The notes: a model not told the origin generated them from the letters alone. A DNA stretch of 32,229 nucleotides from GWF2-43-63 sp964559205 (GCA_964559205.1 CAZLHV010000013.1:1-32229), one strand, 5' to 3'. Numbered from the stretch's first letter, positions 16,379 to 26,639 are shown. Numbers and translations: made by a program.

Positions 16379-17979
16379 TTATTTAATGAAGCGCAAGATA
16401 TGTGTATTGTTTTCACCAGCAAGGCGAATGAAATAAACGCCGTTGCAGAGGCTTGAAGTATTGATCTGAATGCTATTGAAGCCAGTTTCCTGTGAGCCAT
16501 TGAAAACAACGCCCATTGAACGGCCGCCGAGGTCGAGAAGTTCCACAGTAACGTTTCCACTTTGAACAAGTTGATATTCAACATTCACAACGTCAGTTGC
16601 AGGATTAGGATATACAACTACATCACCATAAACGTTTGCTGTGCTTTCTGAAATTCCTGTAAAAATGGCATCGCTCAGGACAGGACTTCCGGCTTGCGGA
16701 CGAAAATCAGGATCGCCATAGTTAAAAGGATCGGTGATCATTAAAAGAGCGTGGTCAGTCAGAGTGTCGTTGTTGCGGGTAGCTTCAAAGAAATAATTAC
16801 GAACTACATCAAGAGTGTCATCTGGGAAGTAGTTGCCAGAACAATAAGCAAGAGTAATTCCATAAAGCAGGAGTTCACCGTCGGCCAGGTTCTGACGTGC
16901 AGCTGATCCATCAACAAAAAGACCATCTTTATATCCGGCAAAGAAAGAGTTATAAATGTCGATCTGGGTGTTTCTGCGCAAGTGCATAGCGCGTTTATAG
17001 TTGGTATTGATGGTAGTAGTTGGGGTCACTTTTGGTCCAAACATCGACACATTTGAGAAAATAGGATTGGTTACCGGGGTATTGGTTGAACCTGAACCAT
17101 CATTGTCGCTTTCAAAACCATTTGATCCTGAACCTGGGTCAGCGATGGCTGAATCGCGCAGAGCAACTGCATATTGAATCATACCACTGAAACCATAATC
17201 AGTGTCGAAATCATCGTCCCATGTAAAGGAAGAAACCAGATATTTGGCATTAACTGTTCCGCCAAACCATTCGTATGCATCGTCACCACTGCGATAAATC
17301 TGAATATGATCAATGGTGGTAGCACTTCCAACACCANNNNNNNNNNGGTAAGGCCGTTGATTTCTTTATCGGTCACAAAAGGAATACCAGGAAACTCAAT
17401 GCGAACATATTGAAGAGTACCGCTATTGTCAGTGTCAACAGGAGAGCTTCCGCCACCATAATAAGAGGTTGGTCCGCCTTCAATTTGTGCTTCGCCTCCA
17501 GGCACGTTGATCGTTGCTTTTCCACAAAGAATGATTCCACCCCAGTCGCCATAATCGCGGGCACCGGCAGCTTCGTTTGATGTGAACACGATCGGACTGG
17601 CTGATGTTCCAATAGCATTAAGCTTAGCACCACGCTCGATAATCAGTGTGCCTTTGGTGGTTTTGTCACCACGGATCACGGTACCTGGCTCAATAGTCAG
17701 GGTTACGCCATCACGTACTTATAAAAAGCCTTCAATTTTATAAACATTTGAAGCTGTCCAGGTTTCATTAGCAGTAATTTCACCAGTCTTGGTTACAGTT
17801 GTTGCCGGGTATGTGGTGTTTTCGGCATCCCATGTTGTCCATCCATCAGTCCACAGTGTTGTGGCATCGAATGCACCGCGATAAGTAACCTGATCGAAAA
17901 ACGGGTTCTCGATGCTGTGCTGTGCACTTAAAACACCAGCAAACAGCAAAGAAGCGAGTAAAACGGAAATTTGTTTCAT
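16379..17979 (-). pseudogene. T9SS-secreted parallel beta-helix protein, interrupted by an in-frame stop and an assembly gap
   Basis: One gene read in three pieces. The start MKQISVLLASLLFAGVLSAQ is a signal peptide. The piece ends at a TAA (17721-17719) inside EGFL*VRDGVTLTIEPGTVI; the family motif needs a tyrosine there (L-Y-V-x-D-G-V-T-L-T-I), so a single base change made the stop. The frame then continues unchanged through the beta-helix (ASPIVFTSN, GDWGGIILCGKATIN, GTLQYVRIEFPGI) to ten Ns. Beyond the gap the frame that makes sense (GVGSATTIDHIQIYRSGDDA, then WFGGTVNAKYLVSSFTWDDD) is shifted, so the N run has an arbitrary length. It ends in a type A T9SS sorting domain (DVVVYPNPATDVVNVEYQL). 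The stop may be a true mutation or a consensus error. It shares a Pho-box-like upstream element with the TonB receptor. Confidence 0.82.
17337..17346. other. Assembly gap (10 N)
   Basis: Ten ambiguous bases lie inside the beta-helix gene. The flanking frames rejoin only if the real missing length leaves remainder 2 on division by 3, so 10 is a placeholder. The expected missing sequence is short: a few residues between NGLT and GVGSATT. Confidence 0.95.
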
Positions 17980-18286
17980 TGTTGTAGTGATTTAATTGAA
18001 ATTCAAGGCAAAATAACCCCTTCACTGTTAGCTGAGTTTTAATGTGGAAATAACAAATTGGAAAGAATGTGTTACCTAAATGTTACGGGCGACATTATTA
18101 AAATTTTGGCCCTGAGGATATTAAAGGAGTATTCATAAGTGATTTTCCGAAATTCAAATTAAAAAAGCTGAAACGAAACGACGTCAACTGCAAACGCCGC
18201 TCACTTATTTCGAATAACCCAGCGAGAGCGATACAACCGAAATAGAATATCGTCCATTCTTTGTATTTTTACCCAAACATTTTCGC
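17980..18286. other. Divergent regulatory region between the beta-helix gene and polA
   Basis: No gene is seen. The half next to the beta-helix gene contains the Pho-box-like repeat and a weak -7-like TTATTTTG (18016-18009, minus). The half next to polA is AT-rich, with TTTGTATTTTTA shortly before the polA ATG, which only partly matches the -7 consensus. Confidence 0.5.
18071..18092 (-). promoter_or_regulatory. Pho-box-like direct repeat upstream of the beta-helix gene
   Basis: Read toward the gene: CCGTAAC then ATTTAGGTAAC, two GTAAC units 11 bp apart. It shares TAACATTnnnnTAAC with the site at 15611-15632. It sits 55 bp from a weak -7-like element, the same distance as in front of the TonB receptor. 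Confidence 0.5.
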
Positions 18287-21073
18287 ATGACTGAAAACAA
18301 GCCGGTTCTGTTTCTTCTTGATGCCATGGCCCTTGCCTACAGAGCCTATTTTGCACTGATTAAAAATCCCGTTCGCAACTCAAAAGGAATGAATACCAGC
18401 GCTGTGCTTGGCTTTGCCAACACCATTCTGGATATTATTGGAAAAGAAAAACCCGGATTTCTGGGTGTCGCCTTCGATACAATAGCGCCTACTGCTCGGC
18501 ACGATGAATTTGCTTTCTACAAAGCCAATCGTCCGCCGATGCCGGACGACCTCGCGCTTTCGCTTCCCTGGATCAAGCAAATGCTGCAGCTCATGGAAAT
18601 CCCCATTCTCGAGGTCGATGGGTACGAAGCCGACGACATCATTGGCACTCTTGCCAAAGAAGCCGAACAACGAGGCTATCAGGTGTATATGGTTACACCT
18701 GACAAAGATTTTGGGCAACTGGTGAGCGACAATATTTTCATGTACAAACCTGCCAAAGCGGGAAATCCGCCCGAGATCTGGGGCCCTGCCGAAGTTTGTG
18801 CCCGGTACAGCATTGAACGACCCGAACAGGTGATCGATATTCTTGGAATCATGGGCGATGCCAGCGATAATATTCCCGGAATCCCAGGCGTTGGCGAAGT
18901 GGGTGCAAAGAAATTGCTGGCAGAATTTGGCTCAGTCGAAAATGTGCTTGCCTCGGTCGATCAGATTAAAAACCCGGGCATGCGTCAAAAAGTGTCTGAT
19001 GGAGCCGAATCGGCGTTGATCTCGAAACAACTGGCCACCATTCTGCTCGATGTCCCAATTGCTTTTATGCCTTCGCAGCTGGAATGGAAAGTGCCGCCAC
19101 GTGGTCCTCTGCAAAAGTTCTTCGATGAAATGGAATTCCGTACTTTCTCACGTCGCTGGTGGGATGCACTGGGCATGATGACCGAAGCCAAGCCTGCATT
19201 GGCGCAGGGTCAGGCTACACTTTTCGATCAGGACTTTGTTTCTACACCTCTCGATGCCGGCATCATCAACCACATCAACAATACGGCACACGAGTATGTT
19301 TTGGCTGATACCCTCAATGTTTTCGAGCTGCTGATGAACGAACTGTCGGCCTGCAAAGCCTTCTGCTTCGATACTGAAACCACCTCACTTGATCCATTGA
19401 CCGCTCAGGTGGTTGGAATTTCGTTTGCCGTTCACCCTGCAAAAGCATGGTTTGTACCGCTTACCGACGAAGGGTTTGCAGCACCAGCGCTTGCCATGCT
19501 GCGCGATGTCTTCGAAAACGACAGCATCACCAAAATTGGCCAGAATCTGAAATTCGACATCGCCATGCTGCGTAGCGCAGGCATTGAAGTGAAGGGACAA
19601 CTATGCGATACCATGCTGGCTCACTATCTGCTGCAGCCCGACATGAAACATAATCTCGACTACCTCTGCGAAACCTATCTTCAGTATAAAACCATTCGTT
19701 TCGAAGAACTGGTTGGAAGCGGAAGGATAAAAAAGGATATTCGTACTGTTTCGGCTGAAATGCTTAAAGATTATGCGTGCGAAGATGCCGATGTTACGCT
19801 GAAATTATGGCAAATATTCGAACCCGAACTGATTCAGAATGGCATGGCCGACCTGTTTCATCGTCTCGAGATGCCTTTGGTTCCCGTGCTTGAAGACATG
19901 GAGCGAGAGGGCGTTCGCATTGATACCGTGGCGTTGAAAGAGTTTTCGCAAATGCTCCATCGCGAGATTCTGAAACTGGAAAGTGAAATTCATGTACTTG
20001 CGGGACAGCCTTTCAATATTGCCAGCCCGAAGCAATTGGGCGAAATTCTGTTCGACAGACTTAACATCGATGAAAAGCCGAAGAAAACAGCAACAAAACA
20101 ATACTCCACTTCAGAAGAAGTTTTGCAAAAATACATCGGAAAGCATCCCATTGTTGAAAAAGTACTCGATTACAGGGGATTGTCGAAATTGCAAAACACC
20201 TATGTTGACGCATTGCCCCTGCTGATTCATCCGCAAACAGGGAGGGTTCACACCAGCTACAATCAGGCAGTCACATCAACCGGCAGACTCAGCTCAACAA
20301 ATCCAAATCTGCAGAATATTCCGATCCGCACCGAGCTGGGCCAGGAGATTCGTAAAGCCTTTGTGCCGCGAGACGCTGATCACGTGCTGCTTTCGGCCGA
20401 TTATAGTCAGATTGAGCTACGCATCATCGCTTCGCTTTCGGGCGACGAACACATGCAGCAAGCCTTCAGGGAAGGCAACGACATTCACACGGCGACTGCC
20501 GCCAGAGTTTATGGTGTTTCCATGAACGAAGTGAGTTCTGAGCAGCGCCGAAGTGCCAAAATGGTCAATTTCGGCATCATTTACGGAATTTCTGCTTTTG
20601 GATTATCTGAGCGACTTGGCATTGCACGAAAAGAAGCCGCTGATATCATCAACAATTATTTCGAGCAGTTTCCGGGAATAAAAAAATACATGGATGCGGC
20701 CATTGAAGGTGCGCGCGAAAAAGGATTTGTTGAAACCATTTGTCAGCGCCGCCGCTATTTGCGCGACATCCATTCTTCAAACAGCTTTGTGCGGGGTTTT
20801 GCCGAACGCAATGCCATTAATGCTCCCATACAGGGCTCTTCGGCCGACATGATCAAGCTGGCGATGATTTCGATTCACCGCTGGCTGAGCGATTCGGGGC
20901 TGAAAACAAAAATGATTCTTCAGGTTCACGATGAATTGGTTTTTGACGCTCCGGTCCATGAAGTACCGATGGTGAAACCACGCATTGAACAACTCATGAA
21001 AGAAGCGCTGCCGCTAAAAGTCCCTGTGGAGGTAGAAGTGAAGGATGGCAAAAACTGGCTCGAAGCGCACTGA
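18287..21073 (+). CDS. polA: DNA polymerase I
   Basis: A full-length 928-residue enzyme for Okazaki-fragment processing and repair synthesis. The N-terminal 5'-3' exonuclease is intact (FLLDAMALAYRAYFAL, DGYEADDIIGTLAKEAE, GIMGDASDNIPGIPGVGEVGAK). The 3'-5' proofreading domain keeps its acidic residues (CFDTETTSLDPL near residue 361, KIGQNLKFDIAML, YACEDADVTLKLW), so proofreading should work. The polymerase domain shows motif A SADYSQIELRIIASLSGD (~704), the finger helix RRSAKMVNFGIIYGISAFGL and motif C LQVHDELVFD (~881). The ATG is preceded by a long divergent intergenic region. It is a single-gene unit as far as visible. Confidence 0.98.
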   Translation: MTENKPVLFLLDAMALAYRAYFALIKNPVRNSKGMNTSAVLGFANTILDIIGKEKPGFLGVAFDTIAPTARHDEFAFYKANRPPMPDDLALSLPWIKQMLQLMEIPILEVDGYEADDIIGTLAKEAEQRGYQVYMVTPDKDFGQLVSDNIFMYKPAKAGNPPEIWGPAEVCARYSIERPEQVIDILGIMGDASDNIPGIPGVGEVGAKKLLAEFGSVENVLASVDQIKNPGMRQKVSDGAESALISKQLATILLDVPIAFMPSQLEWKVPPRGPLQKFFDEMEFRTFSRRWWDALGMMTEAKPALAQGQATLFDQDFVSTPLDAGIINHINNTAHEYVLADTLNVFELLMNELSACKAFCFDTETTSLDPLTAQVVGISFAVHPAKAWFVPLTDEGFAAPALAMLRDVFENDSITKIGQNLKFDIAMLRSAGIEVKGQLCDTMLAHYLLQPDMKHNLDYLCETYLQYKTIRFEELVGSGRIKKDIRTVSAEMLKDYACEDADVTLKLWQIFEPELIQNGMADLFHRLEMPLVPVLEDMEREGVRIDTVALKEFSQMLHREILKLESEIHVLAGQPFNIASPKQLGEILFDRLNIDEKPKKTATKQYSTSEEVLQKYIGKHPIVEKVLDYRGLSKLQNTYVDALPLLIHPQTGRVHTSYNQAVTSTGRLSSTNPNLQNIPIRTELGQEIRKAFVPRDADHVLLSADYSQIELRIIASLSGDEHMQQAFREGNDIHTATAARVYGVSMNEVSSEQRRSAKMVNFGIIYGISAFGLSERLGIARKEAADIINNYFEQFPGIKKYMDAAIEGAREKGFVETICQRRRYLRDIHSSNSFVRGFAERNAINAPIQGSSADMIKLAMISIHRWLSDSGLKTKMILQVHDELVFDAPVHEVPMVKPRIEQLMKEALPLKVPVEVEVKDGKNWLEAH

Positions 21074-21334
21074 TGAAAATTTCACATTTTCATGATGTCA
21101 TCAGGTGGTCTAATGATTGGTATTGATGACGCCTCTTCTGAAATAACGTGGTGTTATTACCTGTTTTGACAACCTGCACAGTTTTTTGACCACATGAAAT
21201 CGCTGTTAACATCAGACCAGAAAAGACTTTAAGAACATATTCACAATTATACATCTGTAATGGTTGATTTGAATAGAGGTTGAATACCATTTTATCCTAA
21301 CTTTGCTTTCCGGATAATCAAAAACAATCTGTTT

Positions 21335-23449
21335 ATGATGATTTTAAGGGGCTTTATCTTGTTGTTGTGCATCTTTGTATTGGGTTTGGGGGGATTATCT
21401 CTTGTAGCTCAGGAAAAGAAGGGGATAGATCAGGCCAGAGACAACTCACCAGCCGACAGTTTAACCATAAAAATAAAAACATACGAAGATATTGTTGCCG
21501 AGCTGCAGCAAAGGCCATTTGAAAACCAGTCGCTGGCACATATAATGACTCAGCTTGGCAACTTGTATTCTGCAAGCGAGGATTATCCGAAAGCGATATA
21601 TGTGTACATGCAATCCATCTTACTTCGTCAGTATAGCATCGACGGACAAGGGGAAAAGCAGTCGGATCTGGCATGGCAAATCATCGAAATTGGAAATTCT
21701 TTCTATAGACTAAAAGATTACAAGTTAGCCGAGCAGGCATTCCGTAGTGCAGCCAACATGTTCATCTCGGCTCACGATCATAGTGGCTTGATCACATCAG
21801 TGAACAATATCGGTCTTTGCCGCTACCATTCAGGGCAATATCAGGCAGCCTTGCCAGTGTTTGAGAAAATGCTAGAATACTCGAAGCGAATCAATGATGT
21901 TGGCCGAATCTATTCTTCAACCATCTACATCGGAATGTCATATGGTGCATTAAAACAGTATCATAAAGCCATTTCCCGATTAAAAGCTCTTGAAAAATAC
22001 ACCTTGAGAAAAGATGATCTTGATCTTGAAGAATTCAGAATATATCAGTTGGGCGAAATTTACATGCAGTCGGGCGATACCGCAAAGACCATTTCCACGT
22101 ATCAACTTCTGACAGGAACGCCTCTCGATCCGGCCGACACCTATTATAATTCATTGGTGATGTCGAGGTTAGCTCAGTTCTATTTCACCAACGGAAAATT
22201 CGCCGAGGCCAAAGTGCATGCACTCGAAGCATACCGACAACTAAAAAACCAACATCATCTTGCATTGCTCAATGAAATCAATCATTTGCTCTACAGGATA
22301 TACCGCAAGCAGGGTGATCAGAATTCAGCCATTAAGCATCTCGAGGAGCATGTCGAAGGTATTAGTAGTCTTAATCAAAGAGAAATTAATGCTTTTATTA
22401 GCGACTACAATAAAAAAATGGAGCGCATTGCCATCAGCCAGGAGCTTCAGCGCATGCGCGAACAAAACATCAGGATGAATACCGAAAAATCGAATCAGCA
22501 AAGTCTGTCAGTTTTTCTGGTCATCATTGCCATTCTGCTTTTAGTTATGCTCTTTACAGCAAAGGGTTTTGATTCACGCATTCAGCTTTTATTAGACCAT
22601 ATTAAAGGATATACCCCATACCAAAAAACCTGGTTGTTGCTCTTACTCGGGCTATATTTTATTGGTTTCTACTATTTTTTCGTTCCGGTCGACAGTGCCC
22701 TTGAAATCAAGCAACGCAGTTTTGCAAGCAGGCTGCTCCCTGGTCTGCTGGCCTATGGTGTCACCCTGTTTGTGATGATCATGTTCTATTCAGGCATGGC
22801 TTTGCGAAAACCTATCAGGAACTGGTATGTCTATTCATTATACTTTTTTGGAACAGCATTCACCGCTGTATTGTTGGCCCAATTCGCTCATTTTCACGTC
22901 ATTGGATTTGGCAGCCTGAACTTTCTTTTATCTCTGTCACTCATTGTTCTTGCTTCGTTTATTGTTCCTTTATATTTATTTATTGTAGTGGTTGAGAAGT
23001 TAATTGTGAAACACATTGAGTCGATTTCACAGGCATTGAACCGCGATATCGATCAGATTCGGCAAAAAGCAAGTGTACCCGAAATCAAACCCATTACCAT
23101 TCACAGCGAAAAAACAAGCGGTAAGGTCAGCTTCGATCTCAACTCATTTGTGTCGGTTGAAGCTCAGGGGAACTATTGTATGTTCTACCTGAGACAGCAT
23201 GATGTATTAAGCAAAAAGATGCTCCACATTACCATGAAGTCAATCGAAGAAAATCTGGCTGGTCACGAGTTCATCATTCGATGTCATAAATCATTTCTCG
23301 TTAATATTCATCACATTACAAAGGTCTCGGGAAACTCTCGTGGTTATTTTCTTCATTTCGGCGATGAAATAGAACCTGTTCCCGTTTCTAGGGGCTTTCA
23401 AAAGGATGTCATGGGCCTGATCCGCAAAATCAAGGATGACATTTCATAA
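21335..23449 (+). CDS. Membrane-bound TPR-LytTR transcriptional regulator
   Basis: A 704-residue protein combining a signal peptide or anchor (GFILLLCIFVLGLGGLSLVAQ), about seven tetratricopeptide repeats (residues ~45-345, e.g. EDYPKAIYVYMQSILL, KDYKLAEQAFRSAANMF, GQYQAALPVFEKML) and a short coiled segment. Five hydrophobic helices follow (roughly 390-410, 430-452, 465-490, 498-522, 528-555), then a C-terminal LytTR DNA-binding domain (~600-703: FVSVEAQGNYCMFYL, EFIIRCHKSFLVNIHHI, VPVSRGFQKDVM). An odd number of helices would put the TPRs in the periplasm and LytTR in the cytoplasm. It would then be a one-component sensor without phosphorelay. Target genes are unknown; the lectin-domain gene downstream on the same strand is one candidate. 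An ATG one codon later is equally possible. Confidence 0.88.
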   Translation: MMILRGFILLLCIFVLGLGGLSLVAQEKKGIDQARDNSPADSLTIKIKTYEDIVAELQQRPFENQSLAHIMTQLGNLYSASEDYPKAIYVYMQSILLRQYSIDGQGEKQSDLAWQIIEIGNSFYRLKDYKLAEQAFRSAANMFISAHDHSGLITSVNNIGLCRYHSGQYQAALPVFEKMLEYSKRINDVGRIYSSTIYIGMSYGALKQYHKAISRLKALEKYTLRKDDLDLEEFRIYQLGEIYMQSGDTAKTISTYQLLTGTPLDPADTYYNSLVMSRLAQFYFTNGKFAEAKVHALEAYRQLKNQHHLALLNEINHLLYRIYRKQGDQNSAIKHLEEHVEGISSLNQREINAFISDYNKKMERIAISQELQRMREQNIRMNTEKSNQQSLSVFLVIIAILLLVMLFTAKGFDSRIQLLLDHIKGYTPYQKTWLLLLLGLYFIGFYYFFVPVDSALEIKQRSFASRLLPGLLAYGVTLFVMIMFYSGMALRKPIRNWYVYSLYFFGTAFTAVLLAQFAHFHVIGFGSLNFLLSLSLIVLASFIVPLYLFIVVVEKLIVKHIESISQALNRDIDQIRQKASVPEIKPITIHSEKTSGKVSFDLNSFVSVEAQGNYCMFYLRQHDVLSKKMLHITMKSIEENLAGHEFIIRCHKSFLVNIHHITKVSGNSRGYFLHFGDEIEPVPVSRGFQKDVMGLIRKIKDDIS

Positions 23450-23581
23450 AACCCCACCTACCCGTTTGTCAAAAGTCGTTGCGTTTGATCAATCCATCAC
23501 GCAGTTTACATAATATAACAATTCCATTTATTTCGTTTAATCTAATATTGCAGTCGACAAAACAACGTTTTTCGCTGCAAA

Positions 23582-25960
23582 ATGAAACCCATGAAAAAAT
23601 CAAAACCTGTTGCTGTGCTTCAACACATCGTTTCGAGAAGTACATCTTTCAACACTTTTGTTCTGGCCATATTCAGCCTTATTGCGATCACCTGGGCTTC
23701 AAGCCGATCGCTGAATGCTGCTGTTTCGATCACAGCTCCGACCTTAAACATTTCAACTCCCTCGTTTCCGTCGGGCTATTTCGCACTTGGAAACATTGTC
23801 ATCGACGAAGGGGCAAACAACGACTTTCCTATTGCTTCCCGCAATACTGATTACACTATTACAATTACAGCTCCCTCAAATTTTGAATTCCTCGCTGGTT
23901 CCGGAAGCATTACGGCTGCTGCTGGTGATATTACAACGATAAGTGTATCAGTGAGTGCAACTGTAATCACCATCACCTACCGAAGCTCTCAAATCAATGG
24001 AACCAGAAATGATCAGGACGATATTCTCACCATCAGCGGGCTTCAGGTAAGAGCCATCAATACTGCTTCCAGTCAAAATGCCACCAAAACAGCAAGCAGC
24101 GAGACCATCTCAGGATTGACCAATGGAACAGTTATGGCCAGTTTCAATTCCGTACTAGCTTGTAACCACACCATCAGGTTAACCGACACCTTTGGTGACG
24201 GCTGGAACGGCGGCACAATTACGGTTACCGTTAACGGAGTACCAGTGCTGACCAACATCACCATGGCCACCGCCACCGCAGGTCCCGAAGACTTTACGTT
24301 TCCGGCCAACAATGGAGATGTCATTAACATTACACGCACTGCCGATGGAACATATCCTGCCGAAATGCGGATTGAGGTGATTGGCGGAGCTGCCAACACC
24401 ATTTTGGCAACACAGGAACCTGTTGGAGCACCCGGAACAACCATTTCTGGATGTTGCACACCCACAGTCCCGGGTGTAGCCACCTACGTATCTCCTGCAA
24501 ATGGCGCCCTCAATCAGAATGTCTGTGGGGTGGCACTGAGCTGGAATGCCCCGGCCAATACAGGATGCAATGCAGCTACTTCATATGATGTATATCTCGG
24601 AACTGCAGCCAGCCCCCCCTTTCTGGGAAATACCACAAGCACCATGTATACGCTGCCTTTTGCTTTGGCCGACAACACTACATATTATTGGAAAATAGTT
24701 CCGCGCAATGCATCAGGAACCGCTATAGGATGCACCACATGGTCTTTTACAACATCAACTAGTCCCAATCCTGCTTATTGCATGTATGATGATGCTCTTA
24801 ATTATCCTGCAGGAGGAACAAACTGCGCTCAGATGACCCCCGAATCTACCAGCCAGTCAGGTTGCATCTGGAATCGTTCAAAAATCTCGTTTGCATCAGC
24901 ATTCGATTATACCATCAATATGTATTTTGGCAATAATGTGAGTGGCGGTGACGGTTGTGCTTTCGTTTTTCAAAACTCGCCCGTTGGCATTTCGGCATGT
25001 GGCAACGATGGCTCACAGCTTGGAGCAGGTGGAATCTCAAACTCAGTGATTATTGAATTCGATACCTACGACAACGACTCGCCTTGGCACACATGGGACA
25101 TTGCACAAGATCATGTGGCCATCGAAATTGATGGCGACCCGGATGGCCCTGCCGCTCCCTTTGCAGGACCAGTGGTTGCCGACGCGGTGGATGGTGTCCT
25201 TGACGATGGAGCTTTGTATGCCTTGCGTGTCACATGGAATCCAGCCACGCAACTGCTTTCGGTTTATGTCAACGGCAACCTTCGCCTTACAGCAAACTAT
25301 GATTTCATCAACAATGTTTTCGGCGGTGACCCAAATGTTTGGTGGGGATTTACCGGCTCAACAGGCGGATTAACCAACCAGCAGTATTTCTGTCCTGTCA
25401 CGATTCCGGTTCCTGTTGAGCTTCTCGAATTCTCAGCCGAATGCCAATCCGACATCATAGAAATGAACTGGTTTACTGCAAGTGAACAAAACAATCTGTA
25501 TTTTACGATTGAAAAGTCTTCCGACGGGTGCTCCTTTTTACCTGCTGCCACCATTATTGGTGCTGGTAACAGTAATTCGCCCCTAGCCTATCATTACAAA
25601 ATGAAAAATCAATCCCATGAGCCAATCAATTACGTCAGATTGTCACAAACCGACACCGACGGAAAAACCACCCTGCTCGGAACCAGGTCCGTTGAATGTG
25701 ACGAAAATGCCCTTCGATTGGAAATTATTTCTTTCTCACGACTTTCGTCAATGCAGAAAACACTCATGTTTATCACCCCAGTTGATGGTGTTCATGAAAT
25801 TGGATTGTATGATATGAACGGAAAAGCGCTTTGGAGCGGAAAAGCCACATGTAAGGCAGGTCTTAATCAGGCAGATATCTGCCTGGATGATATTGGAGGA
25901 ATTGTCATATTAAAACTCAGCAACGAATACGATTATGTGGTGCTAAAAACCATTTTTTAA
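23582..25960 (+). CDS. Large surface protein with L-type lectin and FnIII domains, T9SS-type C-terminus
   Basis: A 792-residue exported protein. A hydrophobic segment near residues 24-42 (FVLAIFSLIAITWASS) is the signal. Residues ~48-200 are a Thr/Ser-rich beta-sandwich repeat typical of Bacteroidota adhesins. Next is a cysteine-flanked DTFGDGWNGGTITVTVNG module, then a fibronectin III-like domain (~295-396: ALSWNAPANTGCNAATSYDV, TYYWKIVPRN). An L-type (legume-like) lectin domain follows (~400-602: DGCAFVFQNSP, NSVIIEFDTYDND, DHVAIEIDGD, LYALRVTWNPATQLLSVYVNG). The C-terminus (PVELLEFSAECQSDIIEMNW ... YDMNGKALWSG) matches Bacteroidota secreted proteins exported by T9SS. It probably binds glycans at the cell surface. 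The first ATG is used; one three codons later is possible. Confidence 0.85.
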   Translation: MKPMKKSKPVAVLQHIVSRSTSFNTFVLAIFSLIAITWASSRSLNAAVSITAPTLNISTPSFPSGYFALGNIVIDEGANNDFPIASRNTDYTITITAPSNFEFLAGSGSITAAAGDITTISVSVSATVITITYRSSQINGTRNDQDDILTISGLQVRAINTASSQNATKTASSETISGLTNGTVMASFNSVLACNHTIRLTDTFGDGWNGGTITVTVNGVPVLTNITMATATAGPEDFTFPANNGDVINITRTADGTYPAEMRIEVIGGAANTILATQEPVGAPGTTISGCCTPTVPGVATYVSPANGALNQNVCGVALSWNAPANTGCNAATSYDVYLGTAASPPFLGNTTSTMYTLPFALADNTTYYWKIVPRNASGTAIGCTTWSFTTSTSPNPAYCMYDDALNYPAGGTNCAQMTPESTSQSGCIWNRSKISFASAFDYTINMYFGNNVSGGDGCAFVFQNSPVGISACGNDGSQLGAGGISNSVIIEFDTYDNDSPWHTWDIAQDHVAIEIDGDPDGPAAPFAGPVVADAVDGVLDDGALYALRVTWNPATQLLSVYVNGNLRLTANYDFINNVFGGDPNVWWGFTGSTGGLTNQQYFCPVTIPVPVELLEFSAECQSDIIEMNWFTASEQNNLYFTIEKSSDGCSFLPAATIIGAGNSNSPLAYHYKMKNQSHEPINYVRLSQTDTDGKTTLLGTRSVECDENALRLEIISFSRLSSMQKTLMFITPVDGVHEIGLYDMNGKALWSGKATCKAGLNQADICLDDIGGIVILKLSNEYDYVVLKTIF

Positions 25961-26018
25961 CGCACCTGACAACCAAAAAAAGTCAAAAAAGCAAAAGATC
26001 AGTGGTGCTTCGGCTATA

Positions 26019-26639
26019 TTACAACCATCTCTGAATCTCAGAAAGCAAGTAAATAAAAAACTCATCGTCGGTCATCTCAAGTTCATGTCGATGAATGATT
26101 TTACGGATAATTCCATCGCGGTCAATAAGAATACTGGACGGATATGCCCACTCTTTAAACTGATTAAATACCTTTTCGTCGGGATCTGCAAAAATATTAA
26201 ACCTCAAATCCGGATGATGCTGGATGGTTTTCCATGTGGAACCAAAATATAGCGAATCACGAATCAGGAAGTGCCTCAATTCTTCGTCGCTGTTGTTGGC
26301 AAAAGCAAGGAGCCGAAAATGAAGATGATTCTTTAATGTATCGGCGAGACGATTCATGACGGCATTTTCCTTAATGCATCCTCCACAAGTCAGGAACCAG
26401 AAATGCACCAGAATCACTTTGTCCGATAACATGTCTGAATATATTTCTTCACCTTCCGGAGACATCGCAGTAATGAACGGTGCGTCAGTACCCACAACAG
26501 AAAGCTGATTCAAGGCTGCATCAAAGGTTTCTGATTCACCATACAAAGCCCTTAGCCTTGTTGAATCTTCCATATAAGTGTTTTGGGCTCTTACCGAAAA
26601 TACGGAAATAATAAATAATCCCAGCAGCAATGTTTTCAT
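26019..26639 (-). CDS. Periplasmic TlpA/ResA-like thioredoxin-fold protein
   Basis: A 206-residue protein. The start MKTLLLGLFIISVFSVRAQ was chosen because it makes a signal peptide; a 30-residue upstream extension in the same frame does not look coding. Thioredoxin-like domain: VGTDAPFITAMSPEGEEI, then VILVHFWFLTCGGCIKE with a CGGC active site, and the cis-proline in EWAYPSSILIDRDG. A GCI(K)EN-type active site with an AhpC/TSA-like opening is usual for periplasmic thiol-disulfide proteins in Bacteroidota. It may reduce or oxidise exported proteins; the partner is unknown. It lies 100 bp beyond the helix-hairpin-helix gene on the same strand. Confidence 0.88.
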   Translation of the reverse strand: MKTLLLGLFIISVFSVRAQNTYMEDSTRLRALYGESETFDAALNQLSVVGTDAPFITAMSPEGEEIYSDMLSDKVILVHFWFLTCGGCIKENAVMNRLADTLKNHLHFRLLAFANNSDEELRHFLIRDSLYFGSTWKTIQHHPDLRFNIFADPDEKVFNQFKEWAYPSSILIDRDGIIRKIIHRHELEMTDDEFFIYLLSEIQRWL

